From: an uncultured Clostridia bacterium
GTDB taxonomy: Bacteria; Bacillota; Clostridia; Oscillospirales; Oscillospiraceae
Assembly (NCBI GenBank): GCA_937907975.1
Contig: CALEQS010000214.1
Coordinates: forward strand, 1 to 8,767
Length of the DNA stretch: 8,767 nucleotides
Direction: 5' to 3'
Numbering within the stretch: position 1 is the first letter of the stretch; every line of letters starts with the position of its first letter. The notes under the pieces are model-generated. The model ran no database searches, was not told where the DNA came from, and saw nothing but the letters and a program-made list of their open reading frames with translations. Position numbers and translations under genes: made by a program. This document shows, piece by piece, positions 1-6,037 of this stretch.

Positions 1-368
1 TCCTGCGTGCTCTGGGGCTGAAGGATGAGGCGTTTTCCCTCTCTTGCCCACTCGGCTCGGGACAGGATGCCCGCGATAGTCTCGCCGCCCATGCCAGCGA
101 TCGTGATCGTATCACACTCATCAGCACAGATACCGGCCAGACCATCGCAGAGTCGAAAATCAAGTTGATCCGCCACGCCGTATTCCTCCGCAGTGCGGCG
201 GGCATGATCCAACGGCCCCTTGCGTACATCGGCGGCAATGGCATGATCTATGCGCCCCTCCAGCAGCAGGCTGACCGGCAGATAAGCGTGATCGGTGCCG
301 ATGTCAGCCAAACGGGCACCAGGCGGTACAGGGGCCGCCACAGCGGCCAGACGAGGCGACAAAACCAT
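1..368 (-). CDS. trmK: tRNA (adenine(22)-N(1))-methyltransferase TrmK, 5' part
   Basis: The first 122 codons are present; the gene runs off the left edge. TrmK is a class I SAM-dependent enzyme that methylates N1 of adenine 22 in tRNA. Visible marks are the SAM-binding motif DIGTDHAYLP (residues 22-31), the family-specific AGMGGETI (91-98) and LILQPQ (114-119), which together are characteristic of TrmK. The ATG at 366-368 gives the expected short N-terminus before motif I. AGGAGG at 381-386 lies 12 bases upstream, a slightly long spacing. The Shine-Dalgarno sequence abuts the U-tract of the preceding gene's terminator and no promoter is visible in between, so expression probably depends on read-through. 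In many Firmicutes trmK follows the rpoD/sigA gene; here it follows a DUF1858 gene. Identification is firm, regulation is inferred. Confidence 0.93.
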   Translation of the reverse strand, partial: MVLSPRLAAVAAPVPPGARLADIGTDHAYLPVSLLLEGRIDHAIAADVRKGPLDHARRTAEEYGVADQLDFRLCDGLAGICADECDTITIAGMGGETIAGILSRAEWAREGKRLILQPQSTQ

Positions 369-386
369 ATCTTTGAAAATCCTCCT

Positions 387-417
387 AAAAAAAAGAAGGC
401 GGCAAACCGCCGCCTTC
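387..417 (-). terminator. Rho-independent terminator after the DUF1858 gene
   Basis: A perfect 9-bp stem (395-403 with 409-417) with a 5-base loop is followed on the minus strand by eight U residues (387-394). It lies 22 bases past the DUF1858 stop codon. The U-tract runs directly into the AGGAGG of trmK. Confidence 0.9.
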
Positions 418-438
418 CTGCAGAACCGAAAACGAAAA

Positions 439-639
439 TCAGTCCTTGACCATTTTGTTCAGCTCAACCAGCAGCTCATCGGCATCAACGCCGTGCACCA
501 TGCAGGCTTCCTCGACGGTCTCGCCGCGGGAAGAGGGGCAGCCCAGGCAGTGCATACCGATGGACAGGAACAGAGGAGCGGTCTCAGGAGCGATATCCAG
601 AATATCGCCAATGATAGTGGTCTTCTCAATCTTAGCCAT
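439..639 (-). CDS. DUF1858 (hybrid-cluster-protein-associated redox disulfide type) small protein
   Basis: A 66-residue cytosolic protein of the DUF1858 family, related to the hybrid cluster protein-associated redox disulfide domain. The signature GMHCLGC carries Cys31 and Cys34, and a third cysteine lies at 46 (EEAC). The fold opens with the typical ITKTTxIGDIL-like helix and ends with a VDADELLVELN helix. The domain is thought to act in thiol redox or metal chemistry, but the substrate is not known for stand-alone copies. The start is secure: ATG at 637-639 with AGGAGG at 647-652, spacing 7. The gene has its own sigma-A promoter (668-696) and its own terminator, so it is probably monocistronic with some read-through into trmK. 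Family assignment is confident; function is not established. Confidence 0.92.
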   Translation of the reverse strand: MAKIEKTTIIGDILDIAPETAPLFLSIGMHCLGCPSSRGETVEEACMVHGVDADELLVELNKMVKD

Positions 640-667
640 AAAACAGCCTCCTAATTAGATTAGCGTT

Positions 668-696
668 ATTATACCCAGAATAGCGCCGCATTTCAA
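668..696 (-). promoter_or_regulatory. Sigma-A promoter of the DUF1858 gene
   Basis: On the minus strand the -35 TTGAAA (691-696) and a perfect -10 TATAAT (668-673) are separated by exactly 17 bases. The predicted start near 661 leaves a leader of roughly 20 bases that contains the AGGAGG. The promoter lies between the terminator of the zinc-ribbon gene and the DUF1858 start codon. Confidence 0.88.
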
Positions 697-749
697 GGGA
701 AAAGCAAAATTTTGACGAACCGGCGCATCCTTTTCTTTTTCTGAGCAGT

Positions 750-781
750 AAAAAAGAGGCATCCGGACGGATGCCTCTTTT
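750..781 (-). terminator. Rho-independent terminator after the zinc-ribbon gene
   Basis: A perfect 13-bp stem (752-764 with 769-781) closes a GGAC tetraloop and is flanked by A/T runs on both sides. On the minus strand it ends in six U residues. It could work in both directions, but only minus-strand genes are present, so it ends the zinc-ribbon transcript. Confidence 0.92.
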
Positions 782-805
782 CTATTTCCTAGACAGTAAG
801 CCAGA

Positions 806-1084
806 TCAGCCCTGCTCACGCATACGAGAGAAGCACTCGCTGCAGTACACGGGACGGTCAGACTTGGGCTGGAACGGCACACGGGCCTCGCCGCCGCACA
901 TAGCGCAGGTAGCGGTGAAATACTCACGGGGGCCGCGAACCGCATTCTTGCGGGCATCACGGCAGGGCTTGCAGCGCTGGGGCTCGTTCTGGAAGCCGCG
1001 CTCAGCGTAAAATTCCTGCTCGCCAGCGGTGAACACGAACTCCTTACCACATTCCTTGCACACAAGAGTCTTGTCTTCAAACAT
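806..1084 (-). CDS. Double zinc-ribbon domain protein (zf-trcl plus CxxC-x17-CxxC)
   Basis: A 92-residue protein made of two zinc-binding modules. The first has Cys9/Cys12 and Cys38/Cys41 and resembles the probable zinc-ribbon domain of the zf-trcl type. The second has Cys60/Cys63 and Cys81/Cys84 with exactly 17 residues between the pairs and the motif VPFQPKSDRPVYCSECF, typical of the CxxC-x17-CxxC family. All eight ligands are intact. Such proteins are widespread in Clostridia and Chloroflexi; their role is unknown, and nucleic-acid binding is only a guess. The start is ATG at 1082-1084, preceded by GAGAGGG at 1093-1099, spacing 8. A TATAAT lies upstream (1132-1137) and a strong terminator downstream, so the gene is probably transcribed alone. 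Confidence 0.93.
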   Translation of the reverse strand: MFEDKTLVCKECGKEFVFTAGEQEFYAERGFQNEPQRCKPCRDARKNAVRGPREYFTATCAMCGGEARVPFQPKSDRPVYCSECFSRMREQG

Positions 1085-1111
1085 TGTTTTTACCCTCTCT
1101 TTTTGACGAAA

Positions 1112-1134
1112 ATTCTGCCCAATCGGGCAATATT
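1112..1134 (-). terminator. Weak hairpin after the sigma-factor gene
   Basis: The stem TGCCC/GGGCA (1116-1120 with 1125-1129) around a 4-base loop can be extended past one mismatch by AAT/ATT pairs. On the minus strand it is followed by a short U-rich run. It begins a few bases past the sigma-factor stop codon and overlaps the expected transcription start of the zinc-ribbon gene. It could be a weak terminator or an operator-like palindrome. Confidence 0.4.
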
Positions 1135-1137
1135 ATA
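1132..1137 (-). promoter_or_regulatory. Candidate -10 element for the zinc-ribbon gene
   Basis: A perfect TATAAT on the minus strand lies just past the sigma-factor stop codon, 47 bases before the zinc-ribbon ATG. No recognisable -35 is seen at 16-18 bases, where the DNA is still coding for the sigma-factor C-terminus. The promoter is therefore only partly supported. Confidence 0.45.
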
Positions 1138-1142
1138 TGCGA

Positions 1143-1778
1143 TCAGCGCTTGCTGGATTCGCCCTGTTCAGACTGCCGTGCAATCTTGCGCCGAATGCGC
1201 TGCACGGCATTGTCCACCGACTTGAGCGGACGGTTACATGTGGACGCGATCTCCGAATAGGACATTCCGCTGAGATAAAGCCGAAGGATCCTGGTTTCAA
1301 GGGGAGAAAGCTGGCTGTAAATCTGCCTCATGCGCTCCTGCATATCTTCCTGATGGATGAACAGTGTTTCAGGATTGCCCTCACACTGGTCTACCGGCCT
1401 TCTCTCGCCACAATCGGTGCCGTCAAAAAGAGCTGGATCAAGGGGAACATAGCTATTGAGCGGAGTGTGTTTACTACGGGCCGCGGCCCGCACAGCGGAA
1501 AACAGACGGTTTCGGATACAGGTTTCCGCATAAGTGCGGAAAGAGACATTGCGGCCGGGATCAAACTCCCGGATCGCGGTCAGCAGACCCATCATGCCTT
1601 CCTGAACCAGGTCTTCGCTGTCGCCGCCCATTAAAAAAAGCGGGCGGGCACAGGCTCGCACCAAGCGGCCATAACGAAGAACAAGTGCTTCTTCCGCCGC
1701 CCGGTCACCGCTTTTGGCTCGCTCCGCGAGGTCAGAATCAGGAAGTTCCGTATCGAGTGCTGTGGTCTGTTCTTTCAT
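1143..1778 (-). CDS. SigH-like sigma-70 family RNA polymerase sigma factor
   Basis: A 211-residue sigma factor. Region 2 spans about 26-96, with the core-binding and -10 recognition segment GGDSEDLVQEGMMGLLTAIREF (split here by residue: 51-72) and the promoter-melting part SFRTYAETCIRNRL (79-92). Region 4 (about 157-200) contains the helix-turn-helix LSGMSYSEIASTCNRPLKSV. It resembles SigH of Bacillus and clostridia, including the KHTPLNSYVPLD segment (103-114), which matches the SigH KH.PLNSYVSLD pattern. The canonical sigH usually sits near rlmB or secE-nusG, not after ruvB, so this may be sigH itself or a paralogue. The start is ATG 1776-1778 with GGAG at 1786-1789. An in-frame TTG at 1793 has no Shine-Dalgarno sequence and would lie upstream of the mRNA start. 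A strong promoter precedes it. Confidence 0.9.
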   Translation of the reverse strand: MKEQTTALDTELPDSDLAERAKSGDRAAEEALVLRYGRLVRACARPLFLMGGDSEDLVQEGMMGLLTAIREFDPGRNVSFRTYAETCIRNRLFSAVRAAARSKHTPLNSYVPLDPALFDGTDCGERRPVDQCEGNPETLFIHQEDMQERMRQIYSQLSPLETRILRLYLSGMSYSEIASTCNRPLKSVDNAVQRIRRKIARQSEQGESSKR

Positions 1779-1796
1779 CGTTTCACTCCACAAACT

Positions 1797-1824
1797 AATA
1801 TATCAGACTTTCCAAAATTGTCAA
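1797..1824 (-). promoter_or_regulatory. Strong extended -10 sigma-A promoter of the sigma-factor gene
   Basis: A perfect -35 TTGACA (1819-1824) is followed by a 16-base spacer and the -10 TATATT (1797-1802), preceded by the extended -10 TG motif (1803-1805). An A/T-rich stretch with a 6-bp palindrome (1827-1842) upstream could act as an UP element. The predicted start near 1790 gives a leader of only about 12 bases, beginning almost at the GTGGAG ribosome-binding site. Confidence 0.88.
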
Positions 1825-1887
1825 GTCTTTTTATGCAAAAAGCAAAAATACTCACGCATCTGTATGCTCGATTTCATCAATTTTCAC

Positions 1888-1906
1888 CGCACTGTGCTAA
1901 AGTGCG
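1888..1906 (-). terminator. Weak hairpin directly after ruvB
   Basis: The 6-bp stem CGCACT/AGTGCG (1888-1893 with 1901-1906) starts on the base after the ruvB stop codon. It has only a poor U-tract, so termination would be leaky. Confidence 0.4.
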
Positions 1907-2953
1907 TCACAATTCGAAGCTCTGCTGACCGAGATACGGGATATGCAGATGGTCATACGCCTTCTGCGTGACACAGCGTCCCCTCGGCGTACGGGTCAAA
2001 AGCCCCTTTTGAAGCAGGTACGGCTCATAGACGTCCTCCAGCGTGACCGCTTCTTCGTTGATGGTCGCCGCCAGCGTCTCAAGGCCGACCGGGCCGCCGC
2101 CATAGTTCTCGATAATAGAGCGCAGCATACGCCGATCCACATTGTCGAGGCCGAGGTGATCCACTTCCAGCGCCTCAAGCGCCCGATCTGCGACCTCCCG
2201 GGTGATAACGCCGCCGGCCTTGACCTGCGCAAAATCCCGCACGCGGCGGAGCATTCGGTTGGCAATCCGCGGCGTTCCTCTGGACCGGCGGGCGATCTCC
2301 AGCGCGCCGTCCTCCTCAATAGGCACATTCAGAATCCCGGCAGAACGGGTGACGATTTTTGTCAGCTCCTCCGGCGTATAGAGTTCCAGCCGAAGCGTGA
2401 CGCCAAATCGGTCCCGCAGAGGGGCGGACAATGAGCCGGCTCGGGTGGTGGCACCGATCAGCGTGAACTTGGGCAGATCCAGCCGAATGGAGTTGGCAGA
2501 CGGCCCCTTGCCGATGATGATGTCCAACGCATAGTCCTCCATGGCGGGATAAAGGATCTCCTCTACAGAGCGGTTCAGGCGGTGGATCTCATCCACAAAC
2601 AGGATGTCATTTTCGTTCAGATTGGTCAGCAGTGCCGCCAGATCGCCCGGTTTTTCAATGGCCGGACCAGAGGTGATGCGGAGATTGACGCCCATCTCAT
2701 TGGCAATGATACCGGACAGCGTCGTCTTACCCAGGCCGGGAGGGCCATAGAGCAGGACGTGATCCAGCGGTTCCTGCCGCATCCGCGCCGCTTCGATGAA
2801 CACCTGAAGGTTGCCTTTTGCCTTTTCCTGGCCAATATACTCCCGCAGCGTTTTCGGGCGCAGAGAGGATTCGTTGTCGTCCTCCAGCGTGTGGGAGGTC
2901 GTCAGGATGGGCTCCTCAGCGCGCACCTGATCGTTGGAAAAATCAATGCTCAC
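1907..2953 (-). CDS. ruvB: Holliday junction branch migration ATPase RuvB
   Basis: A 348-residue AAA+ motor that, as a hexamer with RuvA, drives branch migration of Holliday junctions. The N-terminal LRPKTLREYIGQ motif (31-42) is typical. Walker A is GPPGLGKTT (70-78), Walker B is FVDE (119-122), and sensor 1 plus the arginine-finger segment is GATTRAGSLSAPLRDRFG (167-184). Sensor 2 lies in GTPRIANRMLRR (226-237). The C-terminal winged helix includes TPRGR (322-326). Length matches the family. Translation starts at GTG (2951-2953): GAGGGG at 2960-2965 lies six bases upstream and overlaps the ruvA stop codon, so ruvA and ruvB are probably translationally coupled. It is the last gene of ruvCAB. 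Confidence 0.98.
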   Translation of the reverse strand: MSIDFSNDQVRAEEPILTTSHTLEDDNESSLRPKTLREYIGQEKAKGNLQVFIEAARMRQEPLDHVLLYGPPGLGKTTLSGIIANEMGVNLRITSGPAIEKPGDLAALLTNLNENDILFVDEIHRLNRSVEEILYPAMEDYALDIIIGKGPSANSIRLDLPKFTLIGATTRAGSLSAPLRDRFGVTLRLELYTPEELTKIVTRSAGILNVPIEEDGALEIARRSRGTPRIANRMLRRVRDFAQVKAGGVITREVADRALEALEVDHLGLDNVDRRMLRSIIENYGGGPVGLETLAATINEEAVTLEDVYEPYLLQKGLLTRTPRGRCVTQKAYDHLHIPYLGQQSFEL

Positions 2954-2963
2954 GTTTTTCCCC

Positions 2964-3575
2964 TCACTTTACATTGACCACAAGACCGCGCAGAGCAGCA
3001 CGGATGATCTCCTCCAGCGACAGCTCATCCATACGGATGCCGCGCAGGGCGAAGTCGATCTCCTCACGGGAATAGCCCAGCACCGCCAGCGCCGCCGCGG
3101 CCTCACTGGCCTTATTTTCAGGAATCACGGTGACGCCGCTTCCGCCGTAGCTCTCCCCTGCCGCTGCACTCTGACCCTTCGCCAGCTTATCCTTCAGTTC
3201 CAGGATCACGCGCTGGGCGATCTTCTTGCCAATGCCCTGGGCGCTGGTCAGTGCCTTCTCGTCACCGGTAATAATACTCATAGCCAGATTGGCCGGGGTA
3301 TTGGCCGACAGAATGGCAAGCCCCGCCTTGGGACCCACGCCGGATACGCCGATCAGCTGCTGGAACAGGTGCAGTTCTTCTGTGGTAGCAAATCCATAAA
3401 TATCAAAGGCATCTTCTTTGACATTGACGTGGGTATAGAGCTTTGCCTTGTCGCCCACGTTCAATGCAGATAGAGTATAAGCAGTAGTACGGCAGGCATA
3501 GCCCACGCCGCCGCAGTCGATGACTGCCAGATAGGGTTCCTTATGGGCCACAGTGCCGTTCAGATAGTAGAACAT
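2964..3575 (-). CDS. ruvA: Holliday junction DNA-binding protein RuvA
   Basis: A 203-residue protein that binds the four-way junction as a tetramer and loads RuvB. The N-terminal OB-fold covers about 1-62, starting MFYYLNGTVAHK and containing VIDCGGVGY. Two helix-hairpin-helix motifs follow, IGVSGVGPKAGLAIL (75-89) and SAQGIGKKIAQRVILELKDK (111-130). The RuvB-binding C-terminal domain is about 156-203, after a flexible Gly/Ser-rich linker (135-150). The start is the ATG at 3573-3575, which gives the family-typical MFYYL N-terminus and has AGGAAG eight bases upstream. A TTG two codons earlier lies too close to that site. The gap to ruvC is 18 bases and to ruvB 10 bases. Confidence 0.97.
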   Translation of the reverse strand: MFYYLNGTVAHKEPYLAVIDCGGVGYACRTTAYTLSALNVGDKAKLYTHVNVKEDAFDIYGFATTEELHLFQQLIGVSGVGPKAGLAILSANTPANLAMSIITGDEKALTSAQGIGKKIAQRVILELKDKLAKGQSAAAGESYGGSGVTVIPENKASEAAAALAVLGYSREEIDFALRGIRMDELSLEEIIRAALRGLVVNVK

Positions 3576-3593
3576 ATACAAAACTTCCTTTGC

Positions 3594-4115
3594 TTATCGG
3601 GTGGAATAGCGGCTGGCATCAAATACACGCTCCGTGTTCAGCATGGAGGTGGCTGCACGGCTGTGACAGATGGCGATCGCCAGCGCATCCGCCGCATCGT
3701 CCGGCCGGGGGATCTTGTTCATATGGAGCAGACGCTGAGTCATCAGCATGACCTGCTTCTTGTCTGCTTTGCCGTAACCCGCCACAGCCTGCTTGACCTG
3801 GATCGGCGTATACTCAAAAACGGGCACACCCAGCTTCTCTGCCGTCAGCAGAATAACGCCCCGGCCATGGGCAACGGAGATGCCGGTAGTGATATTCGTG
3901 CTGAAAAACAGCTCCTCGATCGCCATCTCATCCGGCCGAAAGAGATGGATCAGTTCCTCCATATCATTGGAGATCTGGAGCAGACGGCTGGCCAGCGGGA
4001 TTCCCGCAGGGGTGGTGATGGTGCCATACTGGATCAGCGTATTTTTCTGGCGGTCGGCGTTGATCACGCCAAAACCGATGGTGGCCACTCCGGGGTCAAT
4101 GCCTAAAATAACCAT
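3594..4115 (-). CDS. ruvC: Crossover junction endodeoxyribonuclease RuvC
   Basis: A 173-residue dimeric, Mg-dependent nuclease with an RNase H-like fold that resolves Holliday junctions. The four acidic catalytic residues are visible: Asp7 in LGIDPG, Glu67 in AIEELFF, and Asp140 and Asp143 in PDDAADALAIAICH. YTPIQVKQAVAGYGKADKKQV (103-123) is the conserved DNA-binding segment. The ATG at 4113-4115 is preceded by GAGGAA at 4121-4126. It is the first gene of the ruvC-ruvA-ruvB operon, with its own promoter and a LexA-like site, so SOS induction is plausible. Bacilli usually lack ruvC, whereas Clostridia commonly carry this complete ruvCAB order. Confidence 0.98.
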   Translation of the reverse strand: MVILGIDPGVATIGFGVINADRQKNTLIQYGTITTPAGIPLASRLLQISNDMEELIHLFRPDEMAIEELFFSTNITTGISVAHGRGVILLTAEKLGVPVFEYTPIQVKQAVAGYGKADKKQVMLMTQRLLHMNKIPRPDDAADALAIAICHSRAATSMLNTERVFDASRYSTR

Positions 4116-4155
4116 AGAATTTCCTCATCCGACAGATGTAGTTTCAGATATTCGA

Positions 4156-4184
4156 ATTATAGCACATCCGTTCCATAAAGGCAA
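4156..4184 (-). promoter_or_regulatory. Sigma-A promoter of ruvCAB with LexA-like site
   Basis: The -35 TTGCCT (4179-4184), a 17-base spacer and a perfect -10 TATAAT (4156-4161) with the extended TG motif (TGC, 4162-4164) form a good promoter. The 12 bases 4162-4173 of the spacer read GAAC-N4-GTGC on the minus strand. This is one base from the Gram-positive LexA core GAAC-N4-GTTC, and it lies where bound LexA would block RNA polymerase. Confidence 0.85.
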
Positions 4185-4204
4185 AAGGATATTAAAAAAT
4201 CACG

Positions 4205-4241
4205 AAAACCCGGCATTCAGAATCGTGTTCCAAATGCCGGG
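4205..4241 (-). terminator. Terminator after xerD
   Basis: A 9-bp GC-rich stem (4209-4217 with 4233-4241) with a 15-base loop is followed on the minus strand by UUUU and, a few bases on, a second U-run. It lies 16 bases past the xerD stop codon and separates xerD from the ruvC promoter. Confidence 0.8.
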
Positions 4242-4257
4242 CAAATTTGTTTTCCGC

Positions 4258-5133
4258 TTACGCCTTCGGATGGGCTTTGTTGTAGACATCCTTCAGCTTC
4301 TGATTGACAAGCTGGGTATAGATCTGGGTAGACGAAATATCGGAATGACCCAGCATCTCCTGAATGGAGCGCAGATCCGCTCCATTAGCCAGCAGATGCG
4401 CTGCGAAGGAGTGGCGCAGGGTGTGGGGCGTGATGTCGGTCTTGATGCCCGCCTTCTCCTGATAGCCCTTAATGATCTTCCAGAAGCCCTGACGGCTCAT
4501 GCGCTCGCCGTTCATATTGACGAACAGGGCGTGTTCGCCCTCCACCGCCAGCTGAGGGCGGACATTGCGGACATAGTCGGAGATAGCCCGTACTGCACCG
4601 GGGTAGAGCGGAATAATGCGCTCTTTATTTTTGGAATAACACCGGATAAACCCGGCAGCCAGATTGACGTGCTCCACATCCAGCGAGATCAGTTCGCTGA
4701 CCCGGATACCGGTAGCATAGAGAAGCTCCAGCATAGCATGATCGCGGTAACCCTTCTGATCCACACACTGCGGCTGGGCCAGAAGCAGTTCCACCTCCTG
4801 ACTGGTCAGCACCTGCGGCAGCTTGCGCTCCACTTTGACAGATTTCGCCTGAAGCGCCGGGTTGGACTCCATGCGCCCATTGGACACCATCCAGCCGTAA
4901 AAACACTTCAATGATGCCAGCGAACGGGTCACAGTAGCGGCAGACTTACCCCTGCCGGTCAGCCAGCTGTCATAGCCCTCGATCACGCCGGTATCCACCT
5001 GATCCAGCGCGATGCCCTCGTTCTGGAGATAGCGGTCAAACTGCGTGAGATCCCGCACATAGGAACTCACCGTATTGGCCGAGGATCTTTTTTCAGTTGT
5101 GAGATAGGATTTGAATTGCTCGATCAGATCCAT
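4258..5133 (-). CDS. xerD: Site-specific tyrosine recombinase XerD
   Basis: A 291-residue tyrosine recombinase that, with XerC or alone, resolves chromosome dimers at dif. The N-terminal SAM-like core-binding domain covers about 1-90 (FKSYLTTEKRSSANTVSSY). The catalytic domain carries the full set: Arg144 (ATGIRVSEL), a lysine in the YSKNKERIIPL hairpin (168 by alignment), His237 and Arg240 (HTLRHSFAAHLL), His263 (LGHSD) and Tyr272 (STQIYTQ). The hairpin looks one residue shorter than the common GKGNKER form. The start is ATG 5131-5133, with AGGAG eight bases upstream; an in-frame GTG seven codons earlier has no such support. It follows spoIIM by 54 bases with no obvious promoter between, the same order as spoIIM-ripX(xerD) in Bacillus, which supports XerD over XerC. 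Confidence 0.95.
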   Translation of the reverse strand: MDLIEQFKSYLTTEKRSSANTVSSYVRDLTQFDRYLQNEGIALDQVDTGVIEGYDSWLTGRGKSAATVTRSLASLKCFYGWMVSNGRMESNPALQAKSVKVERKLPQVLTSQEVELLLAQPQCVDQKGYRDHAMLELLYATGIRVSELISLDVEHVNLAAGFIRCYSKNKERIIPLYPGAVRAISDYVRNVRPQLAVEGEHALFVNMNGERMSRQGFWKIIKGYQEKAGIKTDITPHTLRHSFAAHLLANGADLRSIQEMLGHSDISSTQIYTQLVNQKLKDVYNKAHPKA

Positions 5134-5187
5134 AACAGATTCTCCTTCTCTCACGAAGCAAATGGCCGCGTGTACTTTTTCGCTTAC

Positions 5188-5763
5188 TCACACCCGCCCC
5201 AGCAGGCCAGGCAGGAGCCAGAGCTGAAGTACACAGCACAAGGCAGTCAGCACCATACCGGAAAGCATCAGCACAACCAGTATCCCGATGCCGCCCCAAA
5301 GGCGATCCTGTTCCAGAGGTAGCCTGTGCAGCTCTGACAGCCCCCGCTGCATCCCAGATACAACGAGCAGCAGCAGAGGGCCGCAGGTCAGCAAAGCAGT
5401 CAGCAGAAAATGAACCAGCACCGTAAGCCGGCTTTCAGACGCAAATAACGCCGTAAAACTGAAGCCCAGCACAAAGCCGCGCAGCAACACCAGCGGGTAG
5501 AGCAGGAATACGCCCAGCGCTGACAGAGCCAGCACGCCGCTCAACAACAGCCAGCGGTAATTGGACCAGAACACAGTCCAAAGCCTGAGCCCGGTCACGG
5601 TCATTGGAAGCAGGCTGACCTGCTCCACAGACACCGCTCCATCCAAATGGCCGCAAAGCAGAAAACCAGCCAGCAGTCCGCCGCAGAACAGCATTCCAGC
5701 CAGCGCCAGAAACAGCCGCGGCGTCATCTTAAAAATGCTCCAAGCTCTCAGCCGTCTGCGCAC
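5188..5763 (-). CDS. spoIIM: Stage II sporulation protein M (SpoIIM-like membrane protein)
   Basis: A 191-residue polytopic membrane protein with about five hydrophobic segments (roughly 16-37, 71-90, 91-109, 114-137 and 158-187) and a basic N-terminus (MRRRLR). The segment YPLVLLRGFVLGFSFTALF (89-107) resembles the conserved central part of the SpoIIM/DUF95 family. SpoIIM anchors the SpoIID-SpoIIP peptidoglycan-degrading machine needed for engulfment during sporulation. Sequence similarity alone is modest, but two context facts support the name. The downstream neighbour is xerD, as in Bacillus, and a near-consensus sigma-E promoter lies just upstream. The start is GTG (5761-5763), with GGGGTGAT (complementary to the 16S tail) about seven bases upstream. 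Length is slightly under the usual ~200-215 residues. Confidence 0.85.
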   Translation of the reverse strand: MRRRLRAWSIFKMTPRLFLALAGMLFCGGLLAGFLLCGHLDGAVSVEQVSLLPMTVTGLRLWTVFWSNYRWLLLSGVLALSALGVFLLYPLVLLRGFVLGFSFTALFASESRLTVLVHFLLTALLTCGPLLLLVVSGMQRGLSELHRLPLEQDRLWGGIGILVVLMLSGMVLTALCCVLQLWLLPGLLGRV

Positions 5764-5783
5764 TCTGCATCACCCCATGATGG

Positions 5784-5812
5784 AGTCTATGCCGGGGAAA
5801 CAGCTGATATTC
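5784..5812 (-). promoter_or_regulatory. Candidate sigma-E (sporulation, mother cell) promoter of spoIIM
   Basis: On the minus strand GAATATC (5806-5812) matches the sigma-E -35 consensus KMATATT at six of seven positions. After exactly 14 bases, CATAGACT (5784-5791) matches the -10 CATACAnT at all but one fixed position. The predicted start is about 15-20 bases before the GGGGTGAT ribosome-binding site. The fit to the known sigma-E control of spoIIM in Bacillus is good. Confidence 0.72.
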
Positions 5813-5904
5813 CAGTGCATTCACCATTTGGTGTTAGCGTTATATCTGTGTTTGGATTTCCAAACAGCAATATATGTCAGTGTACCATTCGGTGCGCAGA
5901 GAAT

Positions 5905-5933
5905 ATAATAATCTCTTTTTTTCGTTTGCGCAA
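5905..5933 (-). promoter_or_regulatory. Possible sigma-A promoter upstream of spoIIM-xerD
   Basis: TTGCGC (5928-5933), a 17-base spacer and TATTAT (5905-5910, one mismatch to TATAAT) could drive vegetative transcription through spoIIM into xerD. The -35 matches only the TTG half well. Confidence 0.4.
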
Positions 5934-6037
5934 GAGTTTCGAGGAAAATAATTCTTTTTTGTGCATTATAGCGTAGCATTATGTTAATCATATGTGTAAT
6001 GTATTATGTTTACTCCGTTAACACCGTACCCTGCTGC

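Noticed and set aside
655..1080. Minus-strand 141-codon frame overlapping the zinc-ribbon gene
   Set aside because: It is Ser/Ala/Arg-rich and covers the zinc-ribbon gene out of frame, its terminator and the DUF1858 promoter; the zinc-ribbon frame has clear motifs.
1779..1793. In-frame TTG as start of the sigma factor
   Set aside because: The ATG at 1778 has GGAG at ideal spacing, and the predicted mRNA start near 1790 excludes the TTG.
1819..1825. Spo0A-box-like TGTCAAG in the sigma-factor promoter
   Set aside because: Only five of seven positions match TGTCGAA, and the bases are explained by the TTGACA -35 element.
3793..4914. Plus-strand 373-codon open frame across ruvC, the ruvC promoter and xerD
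   Set aside because: It crosses two well-identified genes and a terminator on the other strand and has no recognisable domain.
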